This document shows, in pieces, positions 15,187 through 22,037 of a DNA stretch of 25,483 nt. The position numbers and the translations under genes are program-made. The first letter of the stretch is position 1. Each line of letters begins with the position of its first letter. The stretch is from CAYPIE01 sp964410665. Lineage in GTDB: Bacteria; Planctomycetota; Planctomycetia; Gemmatales; Gemmataceae. The notes below the pieces were generated by a model. That model had not been told where the DNA came from. It made no database searches and was given only the letters and a program-made list of their open reading frames with translations. The stretch covers positions 1-25,483 of the forward strand of contig CAYPIE010000086.1 of the NCBI GenBank assembly GCA_964410665.1, read 5' to 3'.

Positions 15187-15518
15187 GGCAGGCTCCTCCT
15201 GGGCTTCAACCTGTCGAGATCTAATATGGAGCTTGTTTTAATCCATCAGTGTATCTAGTTCATAAGTTTCCACACGAATTTCGTCGACGTGGAAGAGAAA
15301 AGTGGAAAAAGCAAATCCATCCCGGTCTGAAGACGCATTACGGTGAGACAACCGGAGCCAACGTGTGATCAGATCCATCTCTTAAATTGTCTTCATGGAG
15401 GCTTTAGCCCGCGGATGCCTAGGAATTCGCGGTTTTTATAGTTCGACCGTCCGAGATGGTCTCGGGCAGTTTCCCCTGAAACCGACCCCGCGACGCGGGG
15501 ATCGTAAGGAGTACGCGC
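15187..15518 (+). promoter_or_regulatory. Divergent intergenic region with CHRD-gene leader hairpins
   Basis: This 332-base gap separates the minus-strand TIGR02996 gene from the plus-strand CHRD gene, so it must hold both promoters. Two perfect short hairpins lie just before the CHRD gene: CCGAGA-TGG-TCTCGG (15451-15465) and CCCCGC-GAC-GCGGGG (15486-15500). The second lies six bases before the AAGGAG ribosome binding site. No clear -35/-10 pair was found. Confidence 0.4.
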
Positions 15519-16103
15519 ATGTTTTCCAAGTTCAAAGCGGTACTGCGGTTGTGGAACGGGCAGACAATCAATCAGCTCCACGCCCAACGGCCGGTTGGCC
15601 GACTGCGTCTGTTCACGGCCTTGGCCGTCTCTTTGACCTTCTTCACCCTGGCCCCGGTTGCTCAAGCTCAAGTGCGTTTGGTTTCGTTCTTGTCGGATGA
15701 CCAGGAAGTCCAAGATCCGCCGGTCAATGTGGGTAGCTTTGGCTTCGGTGAAGTGACCTTTGACATCGTCGATGGGAAAGTCATCGCTTCGATTGAAGTG
15801 AAGGGCCTGATCCGCTCCGGTACAGACGTCACCCGCTTACACATCCACGACGCCCCGCGCGGAGAGAACGGGCCGATCGTGGTCAACTTTTTCGATACCG
15901 TCCTGACGCCGGATCGGGACCCAGATACGCTCCCCGTTCGCCGCCGTGGCTTCGTCCGCCTGCGTTTTACTGAGGAGATCGACCCAGAGTTGGCCTTAGA
16001 AATTCTCTTGTTTCCGGAAGATTTCTACATCAACCTTCATACCGAGAAATTCCCCGGCGGTGAGATCCGCGGGCAATTGGCGGCCCCGTTCTTCAAGTTC
16101 TAG
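15519..16103 (+). CDS. Secreted CHRD-domain protein
   Basis: A 194-residue exported protein. A long basic N-terminal region leads into the hydrophobic stretch LFTALAVSLTFFTLAPVAQA (31-50), with likely signal peptidase cleavage after AQA. The mature part is one CHRD domain (first named in chordin): VTFDIVDGKVIASIEVKGL, LHIHDAPRGENGPIVV (107-122) and a terminal YINLHTEKFPGGEIRGQL. CHRD domains are immunoglobulin-like beta folds whose bacterial role is not established; the conserved His residues are typical. AAGGAG lies about 8 bases before the ATG. It is a single gene, converging on the minus-strand methyltransferase. Confidence 0.88.
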   Translation: MFSKFKAVLRLWNGQTINQLHAQRPVGRLRLFTALAVSLTFFTLAPVAQAQVRLVSFLSDDQEVQDPPVNVGSFGFGEVTFDIVDGKVIASIEVKGLIRSGTDVTRLHIHDAPRGENGPIVVNFFDTVLTPDRDPDTLPVRRRGFVRLRFTEEIDPELALEILLFPEDFYINLHTEKFPGGEIRGQLAAPFFKF

Positions 16104-16111
16104 GCCTTCTT

Positions 16112-16133
16112 CGACCCGCAATTGATCGGGTCG
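16112..16133 (+). terminator. Stem-loop after the CHRD gene
   Basis: CGACCCG (16112-16118) pairs perfectly with CGGGTCG (16127-16133) over the loop CAATTGAT, eight bases after the stop codon. The following sequence is only weakly T-rich. A second tight palindrome, AAGGCTC-T-GAGCCTT, lies near 16192-16206. Either may serve the convergent gene pair. Confidence 0.4.
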
Positions 16134-16371
16134 TTGTGCTCGGCAACCCGGGTCGCCCCGGGGGCCGGGCTTTCAACACCATACTGTCCCCGAAGGCTCT
16201 GAGCCTTTGGTCCGTGTGTTCGAGCCGGTCATTTCAACTTCCAGCCGATGACTTTGGCCTCCATCGGCACGATCGGCCTCTGTCAGGATCAGCCGCGGCG
16301 TTCTGTTGTCTTTGCATTTCATGACACGGACTTGGATTTGTCCCTAAAACTCTCCGACTTCATTAATCCCC

Positions 16372-17106
16372 TTACACGAAACGTAGCGCCACCCGCTCGT
16401 TCAGTGGCACATCGAAACGGATAATGCGGCTTTCGGCCGTCACCAGGTAATCCAGCGCGCAAGCGGGGTCCGCATCGACCTTGGCATGAAAGTACGCCGC
16501 GTTATGGTCCCCCTGGATGCCGATCCACTGAAAAGACTTGCCCGTGGCGCAGAGCCACTCATAAAACGCTTTGGCTTCGTGGCCTTCACGTCCGGGGTAG
16601 TACAGCAGTTCATCAAACACCATCACCGTCCCCGGCACGATCCGGTCGGTAATCCGGTCGAGTACCGACTTGGTGGAGACATAGATGTCGCAGTCGATGT
16701 GGACCAGGTCCGCGGGCCCGGGGTGTTCTGCGAGGAACGGCCCAAGCGATTCCTCGAACAGACCGGGGACGATCCGGGCGTTACTCGGCAAATCGGTCGG
16801 CGGATCGAATTGAAACGACCCCTTCTTAAAAGCCTCACTCCAATCCGCCGGCAGCCCTTCAAACGAGTCAAAGGTGTAGACCAGCCCAGCCTTGCGGGCT
16901 TCGCACAGCATCCGGGTAGTCGTCGCACTGCCAGTGCCAAACTCGAGCCACAGGCCCTCCGGCCGATCGAGCGCCACCCCGTCCTGAGCGACGTGCCAAA
17001 GCGGCGGCTTGGGCAACTGTAACGGGACCAGGTCCTGCTCCGCCTTCTGGATAAACGCCTCGAGCGACATCGGCCGCTCCACCAGGTTGATCGTCTCTTG
17101 CGGCAT
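16372..17106 (-). CDS. TylF/MycF-like class I SAM methyltransferase
   Basis: A 244-residue soluble protein of the TylF/macrocin-O-methyltransferase-like group. Key stretches are WLEFGTGSATTTRML (53-67) for SAM binding, YTFDSFEGLPADW (77-89), LVHIDCDIYVSTK (134-146) with acidic residues typical of the metal-dependent members, and MVFDELLYYPG (162-172). The family includes sugar O-methyltransferases of antibiotics and many cell-envelope or glycan enzymes; the substrate here is unknown, and no glycosyltransferase is adjacent. The frame is open to 17253, but ATG 17106 follows GGAGAG and begins a conventional N-terminus, so it is preferred. The gene stands alone and converges with the CHRD gene. 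Confidence 0.85.
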   Translation of the reverse strand: MPQETINLVERPMSLEAFIQKAEQDLVPLQLPKPPLWHVAQDGVALDRPEGLWLEFGTGSATTTRMLCEARKAGLVYTFDSFEGLPADWSEAFKKGSFQFDPPTDLPSNARIVPGLFEESLGPFLAEHPGPADLVHIDCDIYVSTKSVLDRITDRIVPGTVMVFDELLYYPGREGHEAKAFYEWLCATGKSFQWIGIQGDHNAAYFHAKVDADPACALDYLVTAESRIIRFDVPLNERVALRFV

Positions 17107-17439
17107 CGGTTCTCTCCGTTGGTTGCGACCGCCACTGTGGTCCAGTGTACGGTGGGCCTGTGCGAATACCAACGACCGGTCCGGATCACGCATCGAGGTC
17201 GCAACGGGGACGGATCGGCGAAAGACCGTTTCGGCCATCCTGCTCCATAACAATCTTATATATTTTAATAATTTGACTTACCGTTCGCGGCCTTGACGTC
17301 TTCGCTCACCATCAATCCGGGCGGAAAAGCCGAGCACAAGATCCCGGGTGGAGCATCGCTTGGTACTCCACGATGACCAGATCAAGGGCGAAACATCTTC
17401 TCAGCCTGGCCTCCAATCGATACGATGAGGCGAGCAATT
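17107..17439. promoter_or_regulatory. Intergenic region with an AT-rich patch
   Basis: A 333-base gap between the divergent methyltransferase gene and the tRNA. Bases 17247-17280 are strikingly AT-rich (ATAACAATCTTATATATTTT and onward) in an otherwise GC-rich window. On the minus strand this offers a TATAAG-like -10, but no good -35 at proper spacing. No gene is visible. Confidence 0.35.
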
Positions 17440-17511
17440 GGGGTGGAAGCTCAATGGTCGAGCAGCCCGCTCATAACGGGTTGGAAGTGGGTTCGATTCC
17501 CTCACACCCCA
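17440..17511 (+). tRNA. tRNA with CAU anticodon (Met, or Ile2)
   Basis: The 72-base sequence folds as a cloverleaf. The acceptor stem pairs GGGGTG with CACCCC, the D stem pairs GCTC with GAGC, and the anticodon stem GCCCG/CGGGT (one G-T) closes loop CTCATAA with anticodon CAT at 17472-17474. The T arm pairs GTGGG with CCCTC around the canonical loop TTCGATT, and the discriminator is A. CCA is not encoded. G1 pairs with C72, so it is not a standard initiator tRNA. Two irregularities are seen: a G-A opposition at the inner acceptor pair and a T-T in the T stem. Whether it is elongator Met or lysidine-modified Ile2 cannot be decided by eye. Confidence 0.82.
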
Positions 17512-17649
17512 CTGTTTACCCCATCCCCGACACTTGCTGAGCATGCCCTGGAATCGCCAAACTCCCAACCGGGCCACGTTGGCGCGGCAATGGCTCCTCT
17601 CCTGGCAAAACCGTTCGGTCATTGCCGCCGTTCGATGAGCTGACCAGCA

Positions 17650-18030
17650 TTGCGCTGGCCGATGCGGCCTGAATTGCTGACCGACCGAGACGAACAAGGA
17701 AATGAGTACTTTTACCTGCCGGATGCTTCCCGGCCACCAGCCGAGACGCCGGTTCCGCTTATTTCCTGCCAGAATTTGATACTCTCATTCTGGCCCATGC
17801 TGATCGTTCACGCGTTTCTCTCCGCAGGGCGGGGGTCGGTGATGATTCTGCTCGATGGCCTCGTGGCCGGCACTTGGCGGGTGGAGCAACAGCGGCAATC
17901 GACGATGCTTTCTTTTATGCCCTTGGCCGCGCTGAACAAAAGTACTTAGGCCAAGCTTATGCAGGAAGCCGCGGGCTTGCTGGCCTGGCTGGCCGATAGG
18001 AACGGACAAGTGGTTGTCACACAGACTTAA
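17650..18030 (+). pseudogene. Winged-helix DNA-binding protein (HTH_42/AlkZ-like) remnant
   Basis: Pieces of the C-terminal half of a winged-helix family (PF06224-type, as in YcaQ/AlkZ glycosylase relatives) appear in order but in changing frames. DEQGNEYFYLPDASRPPAET lies in one frame. FLPEFDTLILAHADRSRV follows in another, from 17763. The first frame then resumes with ILLDGLVAGTWRVEQQ and LSFMPLAALNKST, stops at TAG 17947-17949, and continues in-frame as KLMQEAAGLLAWLAD to TAA 18028. Two compensating frameshifts, one stop and some missing residues after HADRSRV show decay. The N-terminal half was not found in the 138 bases after the tRNA. Family assignment rests on the LPEFD...HADRSRV and DG-VAGTWR motifs. 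Confidence 0.68.
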
Positions 18031-18076
18031 GCGGGTTGCCTCGCAATGGGCGACCCCCTCTTTGGGAGGTTCTTCG

Positions 18077-18415
18077 ATGGACGGAGCAACCGTGGGGTTG
18101 ATTGGTGGCATCACCGGGGCAGTGGTTGGCTGTCTAGGCGGTGCTTTGGGGACTTATCTCGGTATTCGCTCGGCCCGTTCGCGAGCCGAACGGCGTTTCC
18201 TTTTCCGCTGGTCGGTTCTTTTGTGGCTTGCCATCATTGTCTTTCTTGCCGCGCTCTGGCTGATTCCTACTCCTTACCGCTTTTTTCTGTGGATCCCCTA
18301 TCCATTCTTGTTGCTCTGGTTCATCCACCATATCAATCAGGGCAGTGCTCAGATCCGGGCTTCCCAGTCAGACCCTCATGAACCACCCTTGCTCCGCTCT
18401 GGTTCGGCCAATTGA
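18077..18415 (+). CDS. Small membrane protein of unknown function
   Basis: A 112-residue protein with three hydrophobic segments. The first is a glycine-rich helix (VGLIGGITGAVVGCLGGALG), like those of GlsB/YmgE or glycine-zipper proteins. The second (SVLLWLAIIVFLAALWLI) and third (FFLWIPYPFLLLWFI) are close together, like a hairpin. A basic stretch with many Arg (RSARSRAERR) lies after the first. GGGAGG lies about 8 bases before the ATG at 18077; the frame is open to 18014, but that part overlaps the decayed gene. I do not recognise a family. It is followed, after a perfect palindrome, by the DUF1559 gene. Confidence 0.68.
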   Translation: MDGATVGLIGGITGAVVGCLGGALGTYLGIRSARSRAERRFLFRWSVLLWLAIIVFLAALWLIPTPYRFFLWIPYPFLLLWFIHHINQGSAQIRASQSDPHEPPLLRSGSAN

Positions 18416-18449
18416 ATAATTTTAGCTTCTGAGCGTCAGAGGTTCTAAC

Positions 18450-18473
18450 TGACGTCTGCCTTGGCAGACGTCA
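18450..18473. repeat. Perfect 24-bp palindrome upstream of the DUF1559 gene
   Basis: TGACGTCTGCC (18450-18460) and GGCAGACGTCA (18463-18473) are perfect inverted repeats around TT. It lies 35 bases after the small membrane protein gene and 43 bases before the DUF1559 start, so it could be a terminator, an operator or a short repeat. Its CTGACGTC core resembles the GGACTGACGTCC repeats at 25351. Confidence 0.6.
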
Positions 18474-18515
18474 CGGTATTGGATTTGCCACGAAACCGTT
18501 TCATTGAGAGACACC

Positions 18516-19529
18516 ATGCCAACCCGGATCCGTTCCGCGTTCACGTTGATTGAACTGCTCGTCGTGATCGCGATTATCGCCATTTTGATCGGCCTGTTGT
18601 TACCGGCAGTCCAGAAGGTTCGCGAAGCTGCCGCTCGCATGCAGTGCTCGAACAACCTGAAGCAGATTGGCCTGGCCTACCATAATTTCGAGAGTGCCAA
18701 CGGCGGTTTTGCCCCTTATGCCGTGCAACCTGACCCGGCCAATATTCCCGGCACCATCAACTTCGCCATGCAAACCCGCGGTTGGGGCATTCCGTTGTTG
18801 CCCTATCTAGAGCAGAACGCCCTGGCCGACCGGTACAACTTGCAAAGCTTCTTCTACGACACCAACAACCTGAACCAGGAGGTGTCGAACACCCATTTGC
18901 GGATCCTGCAATGCCCGTCCGCCGCGACGCAGGACCGGCTGTACACTGCACAGAGCTCCTTCGCCGGGCTGATCGGCCTGCCCACCACCTGGACCGCCTC
19001 CGCGGCCGACTACTGCCCCGTCGCCAACGTCAACGCCTCGTTCCAGACCGCTGCCGGCATCAGCCCCACCAGCCCGACCCGCTATCAAGGTGCCTTGCAG
19101 GTCAATGTGTTGACCAAGATCAATGCCATGAGCGATGGCAGCTCGAATACCATTCTGATGGGCGAGGCCGCCGGACGACCGCAGGTCTGGCGCAATGGCC
19201 GGCTGGCTACCACCGATCTACCGGGAGGCAAGGCGGCCAATGATCTTGGCGAGAGCTCTCCGTGGGTCGATGTCTGGGGTGGCGGCTGGGCCGATGCCTC
19301 GGCCGGCGGCTTTATCCTGTCCGGTTCGGATGGCACCGGCATTCTGCCCGGCGGTTCCTGCGCCATCAACTGTAGCAACGACCTGGGCTTTTACGCGTTC
19401 CACACCGGCGGCGCGAACTTTGTCTTTGGCGATGGTTCGGTCCGCTTTGTCCGCGCCGCGATCAGTCCGCTGGCCATGATCGCGGCCATTAGCCGCGCCG
19501 GTGGTGAGGTGGTGCCGATCGATGAATAG
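18516..19529 (+). CDS. DUF1559 prepilin-like protein with H-X9-DG motif
   Basis: A 337-residue member of the DUF1559 family, which is massively expanded in planctomycetes. The N-terminus has a type IV prepilin-like signal: basic MPTRIR, then A8/F9 as the cleavage site, FTLIE with Glu at +5, and a hydrophobic helix VVIAIIAILIGLLLPAV. The family stretch MQCSNNLKQIGLAYHNFES follows. The C-terminal H-X9-DG motif is in FHTGGANFVFGDGSVRFV. Such proteins are thought to form pseudopilus-like or surface structures; the exact role is unknown. ATG 18516 follows GAGAGA; the frame is open from 18504. The stop codon overlaps the start of the lipoprotein gene, a common planctomycete pairing. Confidence 0.92.
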   Translation: MPTRIRSAFTLIELLVVIAIIAILIGLLLPAVQKVREAAARMQCSNNLKQIGLAYHNFESANGGFAPYAVQPDPANIPGTINFAMQTRGWGIPLLPYLEQNALADRYNLQSFFYDTNNLNQEVSNTHLRILQCPSAATQDRLYTAQSSFAGLIGLPTTWTASAADYCPVANVNASFQTAAGISPTSPTRYQGALQVNVLTKINAMSDGSSNTILMGEAAGRPQVWRNGRLATTDLPGGKAANDLGESSPWVDVWGGGWADASAGGFILSGSDGTGILPGGSCAINCSNDLGFYAFHTGGANFVFGDGSVRFVRAAISPLAMIAAISRAGGEVVPIDE

Positions 19530-19968
19530 TCGCCTTTACCAACCGATCATGGGCCTGCATGTTCGTTGGCTGTATCGGCTGCTGTTGCCGGCCTGGTTGT
19601 TCCTGGCCGGCTGCGGCGAGCAAGAACCCGAGCCGTTTCCGGTGACCGGGACGCTGTTGATCGGCGGCCAGCCGGCCGAGGGGGCTATGGTCCGGTTCCA
19701 TCCGGTCAACGCCGGCCCCGACTCGGTGCGGCCGTTTGGCATGGTCGACGCCGAGGGCCGCTTCCAGCTGACCAGTCAGGTCGCCAATGATGGTGCCATG
19801 CCGGGCGATTACAAGGTGACCGTCGAGTGGCGGCCGCCCAAATTTCGCCCCTCCGCTCCCGACGGCCCAGATCGTCTCCAGGGACGCTATGCGAACCCGG
19901 AAACTTCCCAGATTTCCGTGACCATTCAGGACCAACCGACCACGCTGGACCCGATCCAGCTTGACTGA
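19522..19968 (+). CDS. Lipoprotein with carboxypeptidase-regulatory-like fold
   Basis: A 148-residue lipoprotein. The N-terminal helix ends in the lipobox LAGC, with Cys31 as the acylated residue. The mature part (VTGTLLIGGQPAEGAMVRFH, then DAEGRFQLTSQV, then GDYKVTVEW) looks like the beta-sandwich of carboxypeptidase-regulatory/transthyretin-like domains that often follow DUF1559 genes in planctomycetes. It overlaps the DUF1559 gene by 8 bases (ATGAATAG), so the two are likely translationally coupled and may act together at the cell surface. GTG 19501 and ATG 19549 are alternative starts. Confidence 0.82.
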   Translation: MNSRLYQPIMGLHVRWLYRLLLPAWLFLAGCGEQEPEPFPVTGTLLIGGQPAEGAMVRFHPVNAGPDSVRPFGMVDAEGRFQLTSQVANDGAMPGDYKVTVEWRPPKFRPSAPDGPDRLQGRYANPETSQISVTIQDQPTTLDPIQLD

Positions 19969-20024
19969 CCGCGCAAATCAGACCTGGACAGGTCGCAATA
20001 CTGTACAAAAAGTCACTTTTATCG

Positions 20025-20064
20025 TTGACAGTGGTCAGGCGTTCATGCTAGAGATGCTAGCATG
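20025..20064 (+). promoter_or_regulatory. Promoter with operator-like palindrome over the Y-polymerase start
   Basis: TTGACA at 20025-20030 is a perfect -35 box. Eighteen bases later TAGAGA (20049-20054) may serve as -10. CATGCTAG (20044-20051) and CTAGCATG (20057-20064) form a perfect 8-bp inverted repeat with a 5-base spacer, covering the -10 and the ATG at 20062. Transcription would begin close to the start codon, so the message may be leaderless; no ribosome binding site is seen. A LexA-like repressor is an inference from the genes controlled. Confidence 0.6.
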
Positions 20065-21288
20065 AGCGGACTGGCCATTGGACACCTAGATGCGGATTGT
20101 TTTTACGTTTCGGCCGAGCGGGTACGCGATGACTTCCTGCGCGATAAGCCCGTGGGGGTGCTCGGCAACAACGGGGCGTGCGTGATCGCACGGAGCTATG
20201 AGATGCGTGCCGCCGGTGTACGCACTGGCGAACCAATCTGGGACGCAATCAAGCTGTGCCCCCAGGGGATCTACGTCAAGCGCGATTTCCGCTGGTATGA
20301 GGTCCTCAGCCGGGCCATGCTCGAGGTTGTGCGAACCCATTCAGATTGCGTTGAGTATTACGCGATTGATGAGTTTTTCTTTACCGCTCGTCCCCGACCC
20401 GGCCAGTCCATGCAGCAATTGGCCAGTCACCTCCGCGACACCATCCTGGCCAAGACCGGCCTGCCCGTCTCAGTGGGGCTGGGTCGTAGCCGCACCATGG
20501 CCAAGCTGCTCTCGGACACCTTCAAGCCGTTTGGCGCCATGGCCATTCTCGACCCCTGTGATGAACGGGAACTGCTGTCGCGGCTTCCGGTGACCGACAT
20601 CACCGGGATTGCGGGTCGCCGCGCAGCTCGATTGGCACCGTACAACATCCGCAGCTGCCTGGATCTGGCCCAAGCGGACCGGCGGCTGGTCCGTCGGCTG
20701 CTGACCATCACGGGCGAGTCGATCTGGCGAGAACTCAATGGGGAACGGGCCATCGTTCTGCAGCCCAACCGACCGCCGCACAAAATGCTCTCGCGTGGCG
20801 GTAGTATCGGCTGGGCTACCAGCGACCCGGACGTGATCCATGGCTGGGTGGTGCGCAACCTGGAACGGCTGATCGAAGAGCTCGACTTTCACCAGGTCCG
20901 GGCCGGCAAGCTGTCGGTCTGGTTGGAGTTCACCGAGGGGCCGTCCGGCGTGGGGGAAGTGAGCCTCGAATCACCCACCGACCGTTTTGACCTGTTACTC
21001 GATGCCGCGCGGCAAGCGACGCATGATGCCTATCGGCCTGGGGGTCGGGTGGTGCGCATGCAAGTGCTGGCGACGCACCTGCGTGGCAGTGGTTTGATTC
21101 AGCGTAGCCTGTTTGATGCAGGGCCGAGTGAGCAACAGGAGCGGCTTGCCCAGGTGAAGCGGCGCATCAATCAGCGGCTAGGCCGCTTTACCCTGCGTAG
21201 TGGAGCCACGCTGCCGCTCAAAGCAATGTATCGCGACTGGGAAGCGGGTTACGACATTTGTGATGTGCACGGTAAAATTTGTTTTTGA
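20062..21288 (+). CDS. Y-family (UmuC/DinB-like) translesion DNA polymerase
   Basis: A 408-residue Y-family polymerase that would bypass DNA lesions. The catalytic metal-binding motif is HLDADCFYVSAE (8-19; Asp10), the second is YYAIDEFFF (99-107; Asp103-Glu104), and the fingers stretch RSYEMRAAGVRTG is at 44-56. VSVGLGRSRTMAKLLSDTFK matches the usual sVGIa-N-k-AK-asd-KP palm motif, with Arg-rich changes. A helix-hairpin-helix (LPVTDITGIAGRRAARLAPY) and little-finger domain follow. It is nearer to UmuC than to DinB by the overall feel, but this is not certain. No UmuD is next to it. The SRAP-like gene begins 9 bases after its stop. The operator-like palindrome over its start suggests damage-inducible control. 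Confidence 0.88.
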   Translation: MSGLAIGHLDADCFYVSAERVRDDFLRDKPVGVLGNNGACVIARSYEMRAAGVRTGEPIWDAIKLCPQGIYVKRDFRWYEVLSRAMLEVVRTHSDCVEYYAIDEFFFTARPRPGQSMQQLASHLRDTILAKTGLPVSVGLGRSRTMAKLLSDTFKPFGAMAILDPCDERELLSRLPVTDITGIAGRRAARLAPYNIRSCLDLAQADRRLVRRLLTITGESIWRELNGERAIVLQPNRPPHKMLSRGGSIGWATSDPDVIHGWVVRNLERLIEELDFHQVRAGKLSVWLEFTEGPSGVGEVSLESPTDRFDLLLDAARQATHDAYRPGGRVVRMQVLATHLRGSGLIQRSLFDAGPSEQQERLAQVKRRINQRLGRFTLRSGATLPLKAMYRDWEAGYDICDVHGKICF

Positions 21289-21297
21289 TTTCCTCCC

Positions 21298-21765
21298 ATG
21301 TGTGTGGGCATCGCGCTTCTGTCCAGCGAGTTACCGCTGGAACTAATGGAACGTCATCGACTCGAGCAGCGGCTGCATGAACGTGGCGGCGAGCGTGAAG
21401 TTCGCTTTCTGTATCGACAGGCCGAGCGACGGCTGCCAGTCTGGCACGAGGGGCTGTTGAAGATCGTTCGCTGGGGGAGTCGGCGAACGGAAAGTCGGCG
21501 GTTGCCGCCAACTGGTTGGACCTGGCAAGCCACGGTCGAAGCCGGCGGCTGGGCGCCCTTCGCCGCGGAGCCGGTCGACATCCCGGCCAACTTTGCCCTG
21601 GAAAACGGCGTCTGGTATCGGGTGCGGCAAGGCATCCGCGGGCTGCTGGTCCAAGACGAGCATGGGCTGCCGGCAGTGTACATGCTGTGTGAACCGGCAA
21701 CGCGCTACTACCGCATCATGACCCGCAGTGAGCGGATGCCCACCTTGATTGCCGAGATTATTTAA
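21298..21765 (+). CDS. SRAP-like protein coupled to the Y-family polymerase
   Basis: A 155-residue protein beginning MCVGI, so Cys2 becomes the first residue after Met removal. This is the hallmark of SRAP (YedK/HMCES), which forms a covalent bond with abasic sites in single-stranded DNA. Other partial matches are LPVWHEG (46-52), RWG (58-60) and RMP (146-148), which recall the PVWG/WG and H-x-RMP motifs. The usual His before RMP is Ser here (MTRSERMP), and the protein is shorter than YedK. The SRAP call is therefore tentative; it may be a separate Cys2 family. TTCCTCCC before the start is not a good ribosome site, so coupling to the polymerase gene 9 bases upstream is likely. The pairing with a lesion-bypass polymerase supports a DNA-damage role. 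Confidence 0.6.
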   Translation: MCVGIALLSSELPLELMERHRLEQRLHERGGEREVRFLYRQAERRLPVWHEGLLKIVRWGSRRTESRRLPPTGWTWQATVEAGGWAPFAAEPVDIPANFALENGVWYRVRQGIRGLLVQDEHGLPAVYMLCEPATRYYRIMTRSERMPTLIAEII

Positions 21766-22037
21766 CACATCCGATGCTCAGATCTTTTTTGAACATATGT
21801 ACAGCGAGGAAACCGCGGAGCACAGCAGAGATCGTCACTGGGAAAGGTTCCTGGCTTCTTCGTATCTTAGCGATCCCACGGGCTGGGTGAGATTTTCGCA
21901 AAGTTGGGGTGGCGCATGTGCCGAAGAACTAACCTGAAACGAAGCGAGCAAGGCCCGAGTGCGGAGTCTTGGGGGAACCGTGGACCCGCCACCGCAGCGT
22001 GAGGTCATCGGGCGAGCGACCGGAGGGGGAAACAGTC

